A stretch of 42,371 nucleotides of DNA from CAYNWK01 sp964400875 (GCA_964400875.1 CAYNWK010000017.1:1-42371), one strand, 5' to 3'; counted from the first letter of the stretch, positions 1 to 9,151 are shown. The notes: generated by a model not told the origin, from the letters alone. Numbers and translations: made by a program.

Positions 1-109
1 CCTCTGGTCCAAACAATCGACATTACTGGAACCACTGCATGCCGGCCGTGGGCAGAGATGTGGCCCGGCATGCAGTGGTTCCAGTAATGTCGATTGTTTG
101 GACCAGAGG
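1..109. repeat. Perfect 45-bp inverted repeat (fold-back) at the window edge
   Basis: Bases 1-45 are the exact reverse complement of 65-109, separated by a 19-nt loop (46-64). The repeat begins at the first base of the window. A perfect dyad this long at a sequence end is often a fold-back assembly or amplification artefact, but it could also be the end of a small palindromic element. It lies about 90 nt upstream of the first regulator gene and shows no resemblance to a terminator, having no T-tract. Confidence 0.9.
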
Positions 110-196
110 GTTGGGTTAATCACGCTGCTTACCGTAACATCATCCCAATTTGGGGTAATATAGGAACGAGGGTTACCCATTCAAGAGATTTCCCTA

Positions 197-2941
197 GTGA
201 GCTCTGCAATTCTCAAAACCAAGCTGTTTATTCCTCCCCCATTAGCCGGTCTCGTCCCGCGCCCCCGGATCAGCGCAAAAATCGAGGCGGCTGTTCAGGC
301 CGGTTCCCGGTTCATCCTGGTGGCAGCCCCGGCTGGTTTTGGCAAGACCACCGCGGTCAGCAGCTGGATTCGGGACTATGAACGGGGGGCAGCCTGGGTC
401 TCCCTGGATGATAACGATAATGAGCCAGCGATCTTCTGGGCGTACGTGACCACCGCCCTGGAGACGACCCGCCCGGGAATGGGCACAGCCATGCGCGCTG
501 CGCTGGCTGCCTCTTCACCCCCTCCTATTGTTAGCCTCCTGTTGGAATTGATCAATGAGCTGGCCGGCCTGGAACACCCGCTCAGCCTGATCCTGGATGA
601 CTACCACGTCATCCACAACCCCGCGATCCACCAGAGTCTCGCCTTCTTGCTCAACCACCAACCGCCTCAATTAAAGTTAGTCATTGCCACCCGCGCCGAC
701 CCGCCGCTGCCGCTGGCCCGCTGGCGCGCCCAACGCGCCCTGACCGAACTGCGCGCGGAGGACCTGCGCTTTACACGCCAAGAAGCCAGCATACTGCTCA
801 ACAAGATCTTGGGGTTGGGATTGACCGACGCCGATATCAGTGCCCTCGAAGCGCGAACCGAAGGCTGGGGAGCAGGTCTGCAACTGGCGGCGCAGTCCAT
901 GCAGGGCAGGAGCGATGCTCATGAGTTCGTCGCCGCTTTTTCTGGCAGCCACCACTTTATCCTGGAATACCTGATCGAGGAGGTCTTGGGCCGCCTGCCG
1001 GAGTCGCGACGGGATTTCCTCCTACAAACTTCCATCCTGGAACGCATGAATGCCGGATTATGTGAGGCGGTCACCGGATGCCGGGACGGTCAAGACAGAC
1101 TGATCGACCTTCAGCGGGCGAACCTCTTCGTGGTCCCTTTAGATCATGAAGGTCGTTGGTATCGCTATCATCACCTGTTTGCGGATCTGCTGCAAGCCCG
1201 CCTCCAGCAGGCTGCACCAGCGGAGACGATTGCCGGGCTGCACCGGCGCGCTGCGGATTGGTTCGAGGAGCAGGGATCCATTATTGAAGCCATCCAGCAT
1301 GCCCGTGCAGCCAGGGATTTCGATCAAGTCGCCGATCTGGTGAAACGTGCAGCCCCTTCGCTGCTCTCCACCGGCCAGGTTAGCAACCTAAAAGGCTGGC
1401 TGAAAGCCATCCCAGAGGTGTATTTTCAGGAACACCCGGAGCTGATCTTTTATCTGTTTTGGATCGACATCCTGCAAGGTAAGGCGGATCTCTCCAAACG
1501 AGCTATTCAAGAAAAGGAAGCTCTGCTTAAAGCGCTGCCTTCAACTCCAGAAAACGACCGTTTACGCGGGGAACTGATGGCGGTTGTATGCCGGGCGGTG
1601 GCCTTATCAGGGCGCACTTCCGAGGGGATTCGCCTGGCCCGGGAGGCTCTCGCCTATCTTCCCCCGGACGATCCAGCTCCTCGTGCCCGCGCCAGTTCAG
1701 CTTTAGCCACCGCTTACGACCTGGAGGGCTGGAAAGAAGAAGCCGGCCCGGCTTACCGGCAGGCAATTACCCAGGCCCTCGCTGCCGGAGACTACCGCCT
1801 GGCTGCCCATACCCTGATGGTGAAAGGTTTGGTTCAAGGCCACTACGGGCAACTGCACGAAGCAGCCAGGACCTTCCAAGAAATCATCGACCTGGGCGAC
1901 CGAGCGGAGATCGATCCGGTGGTCAGAGCTAGCACGCCTGTTGCGAAAAAACCCAGTGCTAACCAGGTATTCTTCCCGGCAGGGCAGGGCCATATCGGAT
2001 TAGGCAGCCTCCATCTGGAAAGGAACGATCTGGAGACGGCTGAAAACTACCTCGAGCGAGGCCTGGAACTCTGCCGCCGGGGAGGCCTGGACGGCGTTTT
2101 TATCGGCCGGATGCAGAAGTCTCGTCTGTGCCAGGCTAAAGGCGATCTGGAAGGAGCGCTGAATGAAATCCGGCTGGTGGAGCAGGCTTCCCAAAGAGTG
2201 GACTACTTCAACCTCACTGCCCGTCAGATCCGGATCGCGCTGGCCAGAGGAGATGTCGCCGGTGCGTGGCGTTGGGCCGCGCCGCTGGCTGACGTGCTCA
2301 GGAACGATAGCGAGGCCCGGCCGCCGCTGCTGTTCTTAGAGATCATCGAAGCCGTTATCGCCCGGGTCTACCTCGCCCAAGGGGAGATCGATGAAGCCTT
2401 GCAGTTATTGGATAAGCTCCAAAATACAGCCAAGCCTGGAAATCGTTCGGCGCGCTTACTTGAAGCCTATTTGCTCAAGGCGCTGGCATACCAAAAAGAG
2501 AATCGAGGGAACCTCACTTCGCAGACTATCGAGAGCATCGAGCATGCCTTAGTGCTGGGCGAGCCAGAGGGCTACTTTTTGCTATTCCTGGAGGAAGGTC
2601 CAGCGCTGATCCCTTTATTGAAGGCGGTTATAGAACAAAAAGCTATGCCTGACAGGATAAAGAATTACGCGCGTAAACTTCTGGACGCTTTCGGTCCAAC
2701 CAGCGAACAAGAGGATAACCGCCAATTAGCCGGCCTGGTCGAGCCGCTGACCCCGCGAGAAACAGAAGTGTTAGAACTTCTAGCTGCCGGCGATTCCAAT
2801 CAAACCATCGCCGAAAAGCTGGTCATCACGGTGCGCACCGTGAAGAAGCATACCGGCAACATCTACGGCAAGCTGAACGCCGAAAGCCGCACCCAGGCCG
2901 TCGCCCGCGCTCACCAGCTCGGACTGCTTTCCCCAGACTGA
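197..2941 (+). CDS. MalT/LAL-type ATP-dependent LuxR family transcriptional regulator
   Basis: A 914-aa cytoplasmic signal-transduction ATPase and transcription activator of the MalT (STAND/LAL) class. The N-terminus has the family opening (ILKTKLFIPPP), Walker A APAGFGKT at residues 44-51 and Walker B LILDDYH at 131-137. Residues about 350-830 are helical and TPR-like, the usual inducer-sensing region. The C-terminus (about 851-914) is a LuxR/GerE helix-turn-helix opening LTPRETEVLELLAAG and containing VRTVKKHTGNIYGKL. Length is normal for the family (about 900 aa). The start is a GTG with only a weak purine-rich stretch upstream. It is followed by a strong hairpin and is probably monocistronic. 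The effector is unknown; the downstream membrane protein and oxidoreductase are candidate targets by proximity only. Confidence 0.93.
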   Translation: MSSAILKTKLFIPPPLAGLVPRPRISAKIEAAVQAGSRFILVAAPAGFGKTTAVSSWIRDYERGAAWVSLDDNDNEPAIFWAYVTTALETTRPGMGTAMRAALAASSPPPIVSLLLELINELAGLEHPLSLILDDYHVIHNPAIHQSLAFLLNHQPPQLKLVIATRADPPLPLARWRAQRALTELRAEDLRFTRQEASILLNKILGLGLTDADISALEARTEGWGAGLQLAAQSMQGRSDAHEFVAAFSGSHHFILEYLIEEVLGRLPESRRDFLLQTSILERMNAGLCEAVTGCRDGQDRLIDLQRANLFVVPLDHEGRWYRYHHLFADLLQARLQQAAPAETIAGLHRRAADWFEEQGSIIEAIQHARAARDFDQVADLVKRAAPSLLSTGQVSNLKGWLKAIPEVYFQEHPELIFYLFWIDILQGKADLSKRAIQEKEALLKALPSTPENDRLRGELMAVVCRAVALSGRTSEGIRLAREALAYLPPDDPAPRARASSALATAYDLEGWKEEAGPAYRQAITQALAAGDYRLAAHTLMVKGLVQGHYGQLHEAARTFQEIIDLGDRAEIDPVVRASTPVAKKPSANQVFFPAGQGHIGLGSLHLERNDLETAENYLERGLELCRRGGLDGVFIGRMQKSRLCQAKGDLEGALNEIRLVEQASQRVDYFNLTARQIRIALARGDVAGAWRWAAPLADVLRNDSEARPPLLFLEIIEAVIARVYLAQGEIDEALQLLDKLQNTAKPGNRSARLLEAYLLKALAYQKENRGNLTSQTIESIEHALVLGEPEGYFLLFLEEGPALIPLLKAVIEQKAMPDRIKNYARKLLDAFGPTSEQEDNRQLAGLVEPLTPRETEVLELLAAGDSNQTIAEKLVITVRTVKKHTGNIYGKLNAESRTQAVARAHQLGLLSPD

Positions 2942-2966
2942 GCTTTTTCTAGGATTGATGATGTAG

Positions 2967-2998
2967 GGGAGCGGGTGTACTTGAGTACACCTGCTCCC
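2967..2998 (+). terminator. Hairpin terminator after the MalT-type regulator
   Basis: The 14-nt arms 2967-2980 and 2985-2998 pair with a single G-U wobble around a TTGA loop and are followed by the T-rich TGTTTATTT. It sits 26 nt after the regulator stop codon, as expected for an intrinsic terminator. Confidence 0.8.
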
Positions 2999-3035
2999 TG
3001 TTTATTTAAAACCAAAAAGTTACTACCTTCGTCCA

Positions 3036-3064
3036 CTGACAACGCGGCCCCGGGGACGTATAGT
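3036..3064 (+). promoter_or_regulatory. Candidate sigma70-type promoter for the small membrane protein
   Basis: CTGACA at 3036-3041 and TATAGT at 3059-3064 are separated by 17 nt, about 30 nt before the start codon at 3097. It lies just after the upstream terminator, where a new transcription unit would begin. Confidence 0.45.
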
Positions 3065-3096
3065 TTAGATAATGAACTGACCCAAGGAGAAAGAAA

Positions 3097-3516
3097 ATGA
3101 ACGCAATCACGACAAAACGTAGGAGCAGCAAAATGGAAATCCTGACCACGAAACTTATAGCAGCCTCCGGGCTTTTTATCCTCACCATCCTCTCCGGATT
3201 ATGGCTGAGCCATTTGGGGAAGCCGTACAATTCCTGGATCTTCGCGATCCACAAACTGATCGCAGTGGCGATGATCATCTTAATCACCATGCGCCTCTAC
3301 AATCTCTACACAGCGCTCGACCCGCGAACGTTTGTAGCCCTGGCCCTCGTCGCCGCCAGCGGGCTGATTTTCCTGGCCCTGATCGTCACCGGTAGTTTGC
3401 TCAGCCTGAACATCCCTTTGCAGGGAGCAGCCCTGAAGATCCACCGGGCGGCGGCGCTGTTGGCGCTGGTTTGTTCAATGCTCACCGTTTACCTGTTAGC
3501 CAACGGCAAATCGTAA
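3097..3516 (+). CDS. Small four-helix membrane protein of unknown function
   Basis: A 139-aa protein with about four predicted membrane helices (roughly residues 18-38, 48-66, 78-100 and 112-134). Histidines sit within helices 2 (AIHKLIAVAMI) and 4 (KIHRAAALLAL). Paired histidines in a four-helix bundle recall cytochrome b561 or DUF4405-like proteins, but I cannot show haem binding from sequence alone. The start is well supported by AAGGAGA nine nt upstream of the ATG. It is flanked by a terminator on the left and a hairpin on the right, so it is probably a single-gene unit. No firm family assignment. Confidence 0.8.
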   Translation: MNAITTKRRSSKMEILTTKLIAASGLFILTILSGLWLSHLGKPYNSWIFAIHKLIAVAMIILITMRLYNLYTALDPRTFVALALVAASGLIFLALIVTGSLLSLNIPLQGAALKIHRAAALLALVCSMLTVYLLANGKS

Positions 3517-3522
3517 GTATCA

Positions 3523-3559
3523 TGGGTTTTTTGGCGGGTGAAGCTCGCCAAAAAACCCA
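3523..3559. terminator. Perfect 14-bp hairpin between the membrane protein and the oxidoreductase
   Basis: 3523-3536 (TGGGTTTTTTGGCG) is the exact reverse complement of 3546-3559. With two inner pairs, one a wobble, the loop is only 5 nt. It starts 7 nt after the membrane-protein stop. The T6/A6 tracts are inside the stem rather than after it, so it is not a textbook intrinsic terminator, but its position fits a transcript end or an mRNA-stabilising stem. Confidence 0.65.
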
Positions 3560-3594
3560 ACGAATCATTGCAAGCAAGGATTTCGGAGGATGAA

Positions 3595-4596
3595 ATGTCC
3601 TACAAAAGCGTGTTGATAACCCAAAGAGGCGGGCCGGAGGTCATCCAGATCGTCGAGAAAGAACTGCGCCCGCCTGCGGAAGGCGAAGCCCGGGTCCGGG
3701 TCCTCGTCACACCTCTGTGCCAGGATGACGTAGCCGTGCGTGTCGGCAACCGTCCCTTTTTGGCGAAGCTGCCCTTCACGCCAGGATATACCTTCATCGG
3801 CATGGTCGAGGCGATAGGCAGTGGGGTCACCGGCGTGAAGGTCGGCGACCGCGTCGCCGCGCTGACCAATTATGGCAGCCACGCTGAAGTGGTTTATTGG
3901 GATGCGGACGCGCTGGTCCACGTCCCCGAATCGCTGGACCCGGCCCAGGCTGTGATCCTGATGCTGAACTACCTGACAGCCTATCAAGCCTTGCACCAGG
4001 CCGCCAAAGTCCAACCGGGAGATAAGGCGCTGATCATCGGCGCCAGCGGCGGGGTGGGAACGGCCTTCCTACAGCTGGGTAAACTGGCGGGACTCAAGCT
4101 GTACGGGTTAGCCTCCACCAGCAAACATGCTGTCCTCCGAGAGAACGGCGTGATCCCCATCGACTACCGCACCCAGGATTTTGTCGCCGTGATCCGGCAG
4201 ACAGAGCCCGAAGGCCTGGATTTCGTCTTCAATGGGATGGATGAACGGTATTTCGAGCGCGGCCTGGCGGTGCTGCGGCGCGGGGGTGTCCTGGTGTCTT
4301 ACGGCGCGCCTCAGAGTTTTGGGCGCTTCTTATGGTTCGTGGTGAAGCTGCTATTCCACAATATCGTGCCCAACGGCAAGACTATCCAGGGATACGGAAC
4401 ACATCGCGAGGACGTCGCTCAGTTGAAGGAAACCTGGTCGCGCTTGTTTGAGCTGTTGGAGGCCGGAAAGATCAATCCGGTCATCGACCACAAGTTTCCC
4501 TTCTCGGAAGTAGTCAAAGCCAACGAGTTGCTGGAAAGCGGTGCGGTCACCGGGAACGTGGTCCTGGTTGCGCCGGATCTGGGAGAGGCCGATTAA
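3595..4596 (+). CDS. Zinc-free medium-chain dehydrogenase/reductase (quinone oxidoreductase-like)
   Basis: A 333-aa cytoplasmic NAD(P)H-dependent oxidoreductase of the MDR superfamily. It has an N-terminal GroES-like domain (residues about 1-125, with PGYTFIGMVEAIGSGV), then a Rossmann fold with the nucleotide-binding loop IIGASGGVGTAF near 147-158. The Cys/His pattern of zinc-dependent alcohol dehydrogenases is absent, which points to the quinone/enone reductase branch. The reading frame is open back to 3538, but GGAGG at 3585-3589, five nt before the ATG at 3595, fixes the start and keeps the upstream hairpin non-coding. It is followed after 3 nt by an 87-aa gene, so the two are probably co-transcribed. 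The substrate cannot be told from sequence. Confidence 0.88.
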   Translation: MSYKSVLITQRGGPEVIQIVEKELRPPAEGEARVRVLVTPLCQDDVAVRVGNRPFLAKLPFTPGYTFIGMVEAIGSGVTGVKVGDRVAALTNYGSHAEVVYWDADALVHVPESLDPAQAVILMLNYLTAYQALHQAAKVQPGDKALIIGASGGVGTAFLQLGKLAGLKLYGLASTSKHAVLRENGVIPIDYRTQDFVAVIRQTEPEGLDFVFNGMDERYFERGLAVLRRGGVLVSYGAPQSFGRFLWFVVKLLFHNIVPNGKTIQGYGTHREDVAQLKETWSRLFELLEAGKINPVIDHKFPFSEVVKANELLESGAVTGNVVLVAPDLGEAD

Positions 4597-4599
4597 GCA

Positions 4600-4863
4600 A
4601 TGGACGCCGCTTACGAGTACGCGATTTGGGTGGAAGGTCACCTGACAGATCGCTGGTCCGATTGGTTCGACGGGCTGGCGATCCATAACCATCCCGGTGG
4701 CAAGACGATTATTAGCGGGCCGCTTATCGATCAAACCGCGCTGTTTGGCGTGCTCGCCAGGATCCACGCGCTCAACCTGACCCTTGTTTCCGTGAAGCGG
4801 CTGGCGCCGACTACGCTCGAGCACTTGCTTTCAGCTGATAAAATAACCAGAGGACGCCGGTGA
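4600..4863 (+). CDS. 87-aa conserved-looking protein of unknown function
   Basis: A small soluble protein that begins 3 nt after the oxidoreductase stop, indicating translational coupling. It reads as a compact alpha/beta unit: a start like YAIWVEGHLTDRWSDWFDGL, then a glycine-containing strand (GGKTIISGPLIDQTALFGVL) and a hydrophobic helix/strand (ARIHALNLTLVSVKRL). The pattern of a strand, a WxDWFDGL helix and a GPxxDQxALxGxLxRI helix resembles small uncharacterised proteins I associate with actinobacterial and Chloroflexota genomes. No catalytic motif or membrane segment is visible. Confidence 0.7.
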   Translation: MDAAYEYAIWVEGHLTDRWSDWFDGLAIHNHPGGKTIISGPLIDQTALFGVLARIHALNLTLVSVKRLAPTTLEHLLSADKITRGRR

Positions 4864-4968
4864 AGGCCTGACGACCCTCTCGATCTACTGGCGCCTCAGA
4901 TCCGCAACGACCAATGCGATGATTGGTTGACACCCCAATAACGCTTATTTTAAGGAAAGGGGAGAACC

Positions 4969-6864
4969 ATGAAGAGAAGGCTCGCCCTCATTCTTGGCTG
5001 TTTCACTTTATTCAATTGGATCGGTCTGCTCCCCGTCCAAAGCGCCCCACTCCGCCAGCTCGTCTACGTCTCGCCCTCGCCCGGGGCGCGGCATATCAGC
5101 CCGGGCACCTCTATCGCGGTGAGCGCCGGGACACCCTTATCCCCCGCTTCGCTCACCGCCGCACAGTTCACGGTCGAGGGCAGCAGCAGCGGCGTTCATC
5201 GCGGGGATGTACGGCTTTCGGACGACGGGCTGACGGCCTTGTTCTATCCGGAACGGGAGTTTGCCTTTGGTGAAGAAGTGCGGGTAAGCTTCAAGGATGG
5301 GCTGCGCACCAGCCAGGGAGTGCCCGTGGCTGGGACGGACTTCGAGTTCATGACCATCAGCAAACCGTTCTCTCAATTTCCCAAACCAGCCTCCAGCATT
5401 GAACTGCAAACCTCCGCCTCGACCCCCGCAAGCGCGCTCGCTCCTTCCCCCTACGTCACCTGGCCGGAGTTCAACGATTTGATGCCCGTCGAGATCAGCG
5501 TTCCGGCGAACGGCGCCGGCGAGGGGCTGGTGTTCCTGGCGAGCGCCGGCTTTGGTTCAACCTACCTACCGGGCTTGTTTATCCTGGACGACTCCGTTGA
5601 ACCGGTTTACCTGCAGAAAATGGCAGGCGGCAACAATGTGACTGACTTCAAGCGGCAAACCGTCGGCGGCATGCCTTACCTGACGTACCACGTTGGTTCG
5701 CCACGCCCTGCATGGAGCGATGGGATTTACTACCAGATGGATCCAAGCTACACGATCGTCGATGAATGGACCATCGGCAACGGCTACGGGGCGGATGAAC
5801 ACGGCATGCAGCTGCTGGATAACGGGCATGCGCTGATGTTCAGCTACACGCCTATCCCGTACGATCTGTCCCCCTACGGCGGACCGGTGGACGGCGCGGT
5901 GATCGACACCATCATCCAGGAACAGGATTCTGCCAAGAACGTGGTCTTCGAGTGGCATGCCAGCCAGCACACCCCCATCGACAATACGGTCGCCGATCTG
6001 ACCAAATCGATGGCGGATGTTTATCACACCAACGCCATCGAGTACGACACTGACGGGGACCTGCTGCTCTCAGTCCGCCATCTATCCGAAATTACCAAGA
6101 TCGACCGGACCACCGGAGACGTAATCTGGCGCCTGGGGGGAGCCATGAACCAGTTTACCTTCACCAACGACGACGGTTTCTCTGCCCAGCACGATATCCG
6201 GCGCCTCCCCAACCAGAACATCACCCTGTTCGATAACGGCAATCTGAAAACACCGACGCCTTTCTCCCGCGCAGTGGAATATGAAATCGACGAAGACGCC
6301 AAAACCGTCACCCGAGTCTGGCAGTATCCGGATGACCAGAGCATCTACGCCGTGGCGATGGGCAACGTTCAACGCCTGGAAAACGGCAACACTTTCATCG
6401 GCTGGGGTACGCTGGGGAGCATTACGGAGGTGAATGATCAAGGGGATACCGCCCTGGAATTGAATTTAGGCGGTTTGAGCTATAGGGCCTTCCGTTTTCC
6501 CTGGGATGCCCTGCCGGCCGAGCCTCCCCGGCTGGTTGCCAGGGGATCCGGAGACCCGAACGGCGTAACGCTGTACTTCTCCTGGAACGGGGCGACCCAA
6601 ATCGATTCTTACGACATCTACGCCGGGGCTACGCCGGACTCAACTATCCTGGTCGCCAACATCCCCAAGAGCGGGTTTGAAACTTCGGCGGAACTCAGCG
6701 GTCTCGAGCCGGGGACCTGCTTTTTCCGGGTCCAACCGCATCACCTGCTGGGCGCCAGCGCCCCCTTTTCCAACCTGGCCTACCCCCTGGACCGCCCGGA
6801 CTGCCAGGCGAAATTTCCTTACCAGGCCCACCTGCCCATTGTTGGGAACACGATACAACAGTAG
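4969..6864 (+). CDS. Secreted arylsulfotransferase-fold (ASST/PQQ-like propeller) protein
   Basis: A 631-aa exported protein. Residues 1-25 form a signal peptide (basic start, hydrophobic core, VQSA). Residues about 30-130 resemble an SbsA/Big_5 Ig-like domain (SPGTSIAVSAGTPLSP). About 150-510 match the arylsulfotransferase propeller, with DEHGMQLLDNGHALMF, DVYHTNAIEYDTDGDLLLSV and the Trp-docking repeat TGDVIWRLGG. About 515-610 is a fibronectin-III-like domain. The protein ends in YQAHLPIVGNTIQQ, resembling the LPxV-type tail common in exported Chloroflexota proteins. ASST enzymes move sulfate between phenols, and many homologues are uncharacterised, so the activity here is unproven. AAAGGGGAGA precedes the ATG. 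No clear terminator was seen in 6865-6960. Confidence 0.85.
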   Translation: MKRRLALILGCFTLFNWIGLLPVQSAPLRQLVYVSPSPGARHISPGTSIAVSAGTPLSPASLTAAQFTVEGSSSGVHRGDVRLSDDGLTALFYPEREFAFGEEVRVSFKDGLRTSQGVPVAGTDFEFMTISKPFSQFPKPASSIELQTSASTPASALAPSPYVTWPEFNDLMPVEISVPANGAGEGLVFLASAGFGSTYLPGLFILDDSVEPVYLQKMAGGNNVTDFKRQTVGGMPYLTYHVGSPRPAWSDGIYYQMDPSYTIVDEWTIGNGYGADEHGMQLLDNGHALMFSYTPIPYDLSPYGGPVDGAVIDTIIQEQDSAKNVVFEWHASQHTPIDNTVADLTKSMADVYHTNAIEYDTDGDLLLSVRHLSEITKIDRTTGDVIWRLGGAMNQFTFTNDDGFSAQHDIRRLPNQNITLFDNGNLKTPTPFSRAVEYEIDEDAKTVTRVWQYPDDQSIYAVAMGNVQRLENGNTFIGWGTLGSITEVNDQGDTALELNLGGLSYRAFRFPWDALPAEPPRLVARGSGDPNGVTLYFSWNGATQIDSYDIYAGATPDSTILVANIPKSGFETSAELSGLEPGTCFFRVQPHHLLGASAPFSNLAYPLDRPDCQAKFPYQAHLPIVGNTIQQ

Positions 6865-6987
6865 CAGTCCGGCAGCCCATCTAAAAAACTGGTCGACCGG
6901 GCAGGATCAACACTCCTCCACCGGCGATTACCTGCGAGCCCCCTTTCCATTAGACTCATTAAAAAGTCCAACGAATGGGAGGTTCAA

Positions 6988-7782
6988 ATGTCGGCACAGA
7001 TCGCGGAAACGCTTAAATTCATTTTCAAACTGAAGTGGAAGCCGAACAAAGACCTGCTCGCAGTGGGGATCTCGTGGCTGCTGGTGGTCGGCGCGCTGTA
7101 CACCGCCAACGTGATCGTCGGGCCGGAAGCCGGCGGCGGATTGCCGTACTTCTTCCTGTACGCGCTCCTGGGGGCGACGATCTTCGGCGTGGGCATCCCG
7201 CTGTACTGGATGACCATCGTGCGCCAGCTCCCAATCAGCGATCTGGGCATCAACACGCGCTACTTGTGGGTAAGCCTAGCGCTGCAGCTGGGTCTGGCGG
7301 TCTTCCAGTACTTCAGCACGCTGGCGCAGACCGGTCTGCCGGCGTATGAAGTGTTGATACCGTTAGTTGCGCTGGCGCTGGCGATCGGTTTCTTCGAAGC
7401 CCTGTTCTGGCGAGGCTGGGTGCTGCTGCGCCTGGAAGAGGCCTTCGGCGTGATCCCGGCGATCCTGCTTGGGTCGTTCCTGTACGCCCTGTACCATGTC
7501 GGCTACGGCATGCCAACGAGCGAGATCGTCTTTCTGTTCTTCATCGGGCTGATGTTCGCCGTGGTCTTCCGCCTGACCAGAAACATCTTCATCCTGTGGC
7601 CGCTCTTCCAGCCTATGGGACAGCTGGTGACGCTGATCCGCGACCAGCTCAGCCTGCCGCTGCTGGCTTCTCTGGGTTTTATCGAAGCCCTGGCCTTGAT
7701 GCTGGTGCTGGTATGGCTGGCGGCCCATTACCAGAAAAAGCAGTCTGAGAAAAGGACAGGCCTGCAAGAAGAACAGGCTTAA
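6988..7782 (+). CDS. CPBP-family (CAAX protease-like) membrane protein, partly degenerate active site
   Basis: A 264-aa integral membrane protein with about seven to eight hydrophobic helices. The conserved CPBP/Abi region is visible: FFEALFWRGW (residues 136-144) at the EExxxR position and LYALYH (165-170) at the FxxxH position. The second Glu of EExxxR is Ala (E137-A138...R142), and the third motif lacks the expected His (NIFILWPLFQPM, 199-210). Family members are intramembrane metalloproteases that process prenylated proteins or bacteriocins; the altered residues make protease activity doubtful. The start is supported by GGGAGG eight nt upstream. A strong bidirectional hairpin follows. Confidence 0.82.
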   Translation: MSAQIAETLKFIFKLKWKPNKDLLAVGISWLLVVGALYTANVIVGPEAGGGLPYFFLYALLGATIFGVGIPLYWMTIVRQLPISDLGINTRYLWVSLALQLGLAVFQYFSTLAQTGLPAYEVLIPLVALALAIGFFEALFWRGWVLLRLEEAFGVIPAILLGSFLYALYHVGYGMPTSEIVFLFFIGLMFAVVFRLTRNIFILWPLFQPMGQLVTLIRDQLSLPLLASLGFIEALALMLVLVWLAAHYQKKQSEKRTGLQEEQA

Positions 7783-7811
7783 TGAGCGGACTAAATTCGA
7801 CCGCATCCTGC

Positions 7812-7854
7812 AAAGCCCATGGAGGAAATTCCACCCAATTCCTCCATGGGCTTT
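7812..7854. terminator. Bidirectional terminator hairpin between convergent genes
   Basis: A perfect 16-bp stem (7812-7827, AAAGCCCATGGAGGAA, with 7839-7854) and an 11-nt loop lie in the 100-bp gap between the CPBP gene (+) and the MFS gene (-). The A/T ends of the stem give short U-tracts in both directions. Confidence 0.75.
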
Positions 7855-7882
7855 ACGCGGTAGGCGAAGGCTGACATGTCGT

Positions 7883-9151
7883 CTAACCTACCATGTTTCT
7901 GGAGTTCTGCTCTTCCGGCGGCTTCATGCGGCGGAAGCTGCGGAACAAGGCCAGGTCGTAGACGATCTTTAACCCCCCGGAGATGAAAAAGGGCAGGCCC
8001 AGCAAGGCCGGGTTGGCCAGGAACAGCCCGCTGAATACCGGCGCCAGTGAGGCCCCGACCGTGCGGGCGACGCCCGTGATCCCCGCAGCCGCGGAACGCT
8101 CGTCGGGATCGACCACCGCCATGGTGTACGATTGGCGGGTGGGCACGTCCATCTGCGAGATGCTGAAGCGCAGCAGCAAGACTCCGACAGCCAGCGGGAG
8201 CGTGGGCATCAGCGGGACGAGCGCCAGCAGTACGTTGGAAGGTAAGTGGGTGAAGACCATGGTGTTGATCAAGCCGATGCGGCCCGCGATCCAGGCCGCG
8301 CTGAGCGCAGAAACGCCGGCCAGCAGGTTAGCCCCAAGGAAGATCGCCCCCAGGACGCCCGGCTCGACGCCGAACTTCAGGTTGAACCAGTAAGCCACCA
8401 GGCTCTGCACCACGAAGCCGCCGGCGAAAGCGTCCACGCTGAACAGGCCGGCTAGTTTCAAGACCACGTTCCTGGAGCTGCGCAGTCCCAGGAACGGCCG
8501 CGTCGCACTGTCCTCAGTCGTTTTTGCAGTTTGAGCCGGTTCCCCAGCGCCGATCTCGACGGCTGGGGTGAGACGCGAGAACAATAACGACAACAGCAAG
8601 CCCACCCCGGCATACCCCAGCACGATCGCCCGGTAGCTGTTCAGATCGGATAAGCCGGCGCCGCGCAAGCCCTGGGTCAGCCCACCGCCGGCCAGCGCGC
8701 CGAACGCGGTGGCGAAGGAACCTACCAGGTTGTACCAGGCGAAGATCCCGGTGCGTTGCCGCGAGTGGACCAGCTGCGTCAGTGAAGCCTGCTCGATGGA
8801 CAGGAACGGGCCGACCTCGTTGCCGCTCGGGCTGATCACGCCGATGATGGCGGCGATCAGCAGCACGAGGAAATCCTGGGTCAGGGCAAACACAATCCCC
8901 GCCAGGATCATCAGGCTCGCGCCCAGCACGAGCATCCGCCGCCGACCCAGCCGGTCGGCGTTGGTGGTGATCCCCAGGGAGACCAGCGTATCGCCCAGCA
9001 AGGTCAGGCTGAACAGCAGGCCGATACGCGCTTCGCTCAGCCCGAGCTGCGCCAGGTAGAGCGCCAGGATGATGGACAGCGAGCCGTAAGCGAACAGGCG
9101 CAGGATGCGCGTGCTGAAGAGGATGGCGCCGTCTTTGGATAAAGATTTCAT
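7883..9151 (-). CDS. MFS transporter
   Basis: A 422-aa inner-membrane protein of the major facilitator superfamily with about twelve hydrophobic helices in two halves. The typical MFS loop-2 signature appears as DRLGRRRMLVLGA near residues 66-78, and a related pattern (AWIAGRIGL) recurs at the start of the second half. The central cytoplasmic loop (about 197-228) is Glu/Thr/Arg-rich, as usual. The substrate cannot be predicted, though the drug-efflux-like subfamily is plausible. GGTAGGGG lies before the ATG. It lies 99 nt downstream of a serine hydrolase on the same strand, so the two may form one transcript. A functional link such as hydrolysing and exporting a beta-lactam-like compound is only speculation. 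Confidence 0.9.
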   Translation of the reverse strand: MKSLSKDGAILFSTRILRLFAYGSLSIILALYLAQLGLSEARIGLLFSLTLLGDTLVSLGITTNADRLGRRRMLVLGASLMILAGIVFALTQDFLVLLIAAIIGVISPSGNEVGPFLSIEQASLTQLVHSRQRTGIFAWYNLVGSFATAFGALAGGGLTQGLRGAGLSDLNSYRAIVLGYAGVGLLLSLLFSRLTPAVEIGAGEPAQTAKTTEDSATRPFLGLRSSRNVVLKLAGLFSVDAFAGGFVVQSLVAYWFNLKFGVEPGVLGAIFLGANLLAGVSALSAAWIAGRIGLINTMVFTHLPSNVLLALVPLMPTLPLAVGVLLLRFSISQMDVPTRQSYTMAVVDPDERSAAAGITGVARTVGASLAPVFSGLFLANPALLGLPFFISGGLKIVYDLALFRSFRRMKPPEEQNSRNMVG

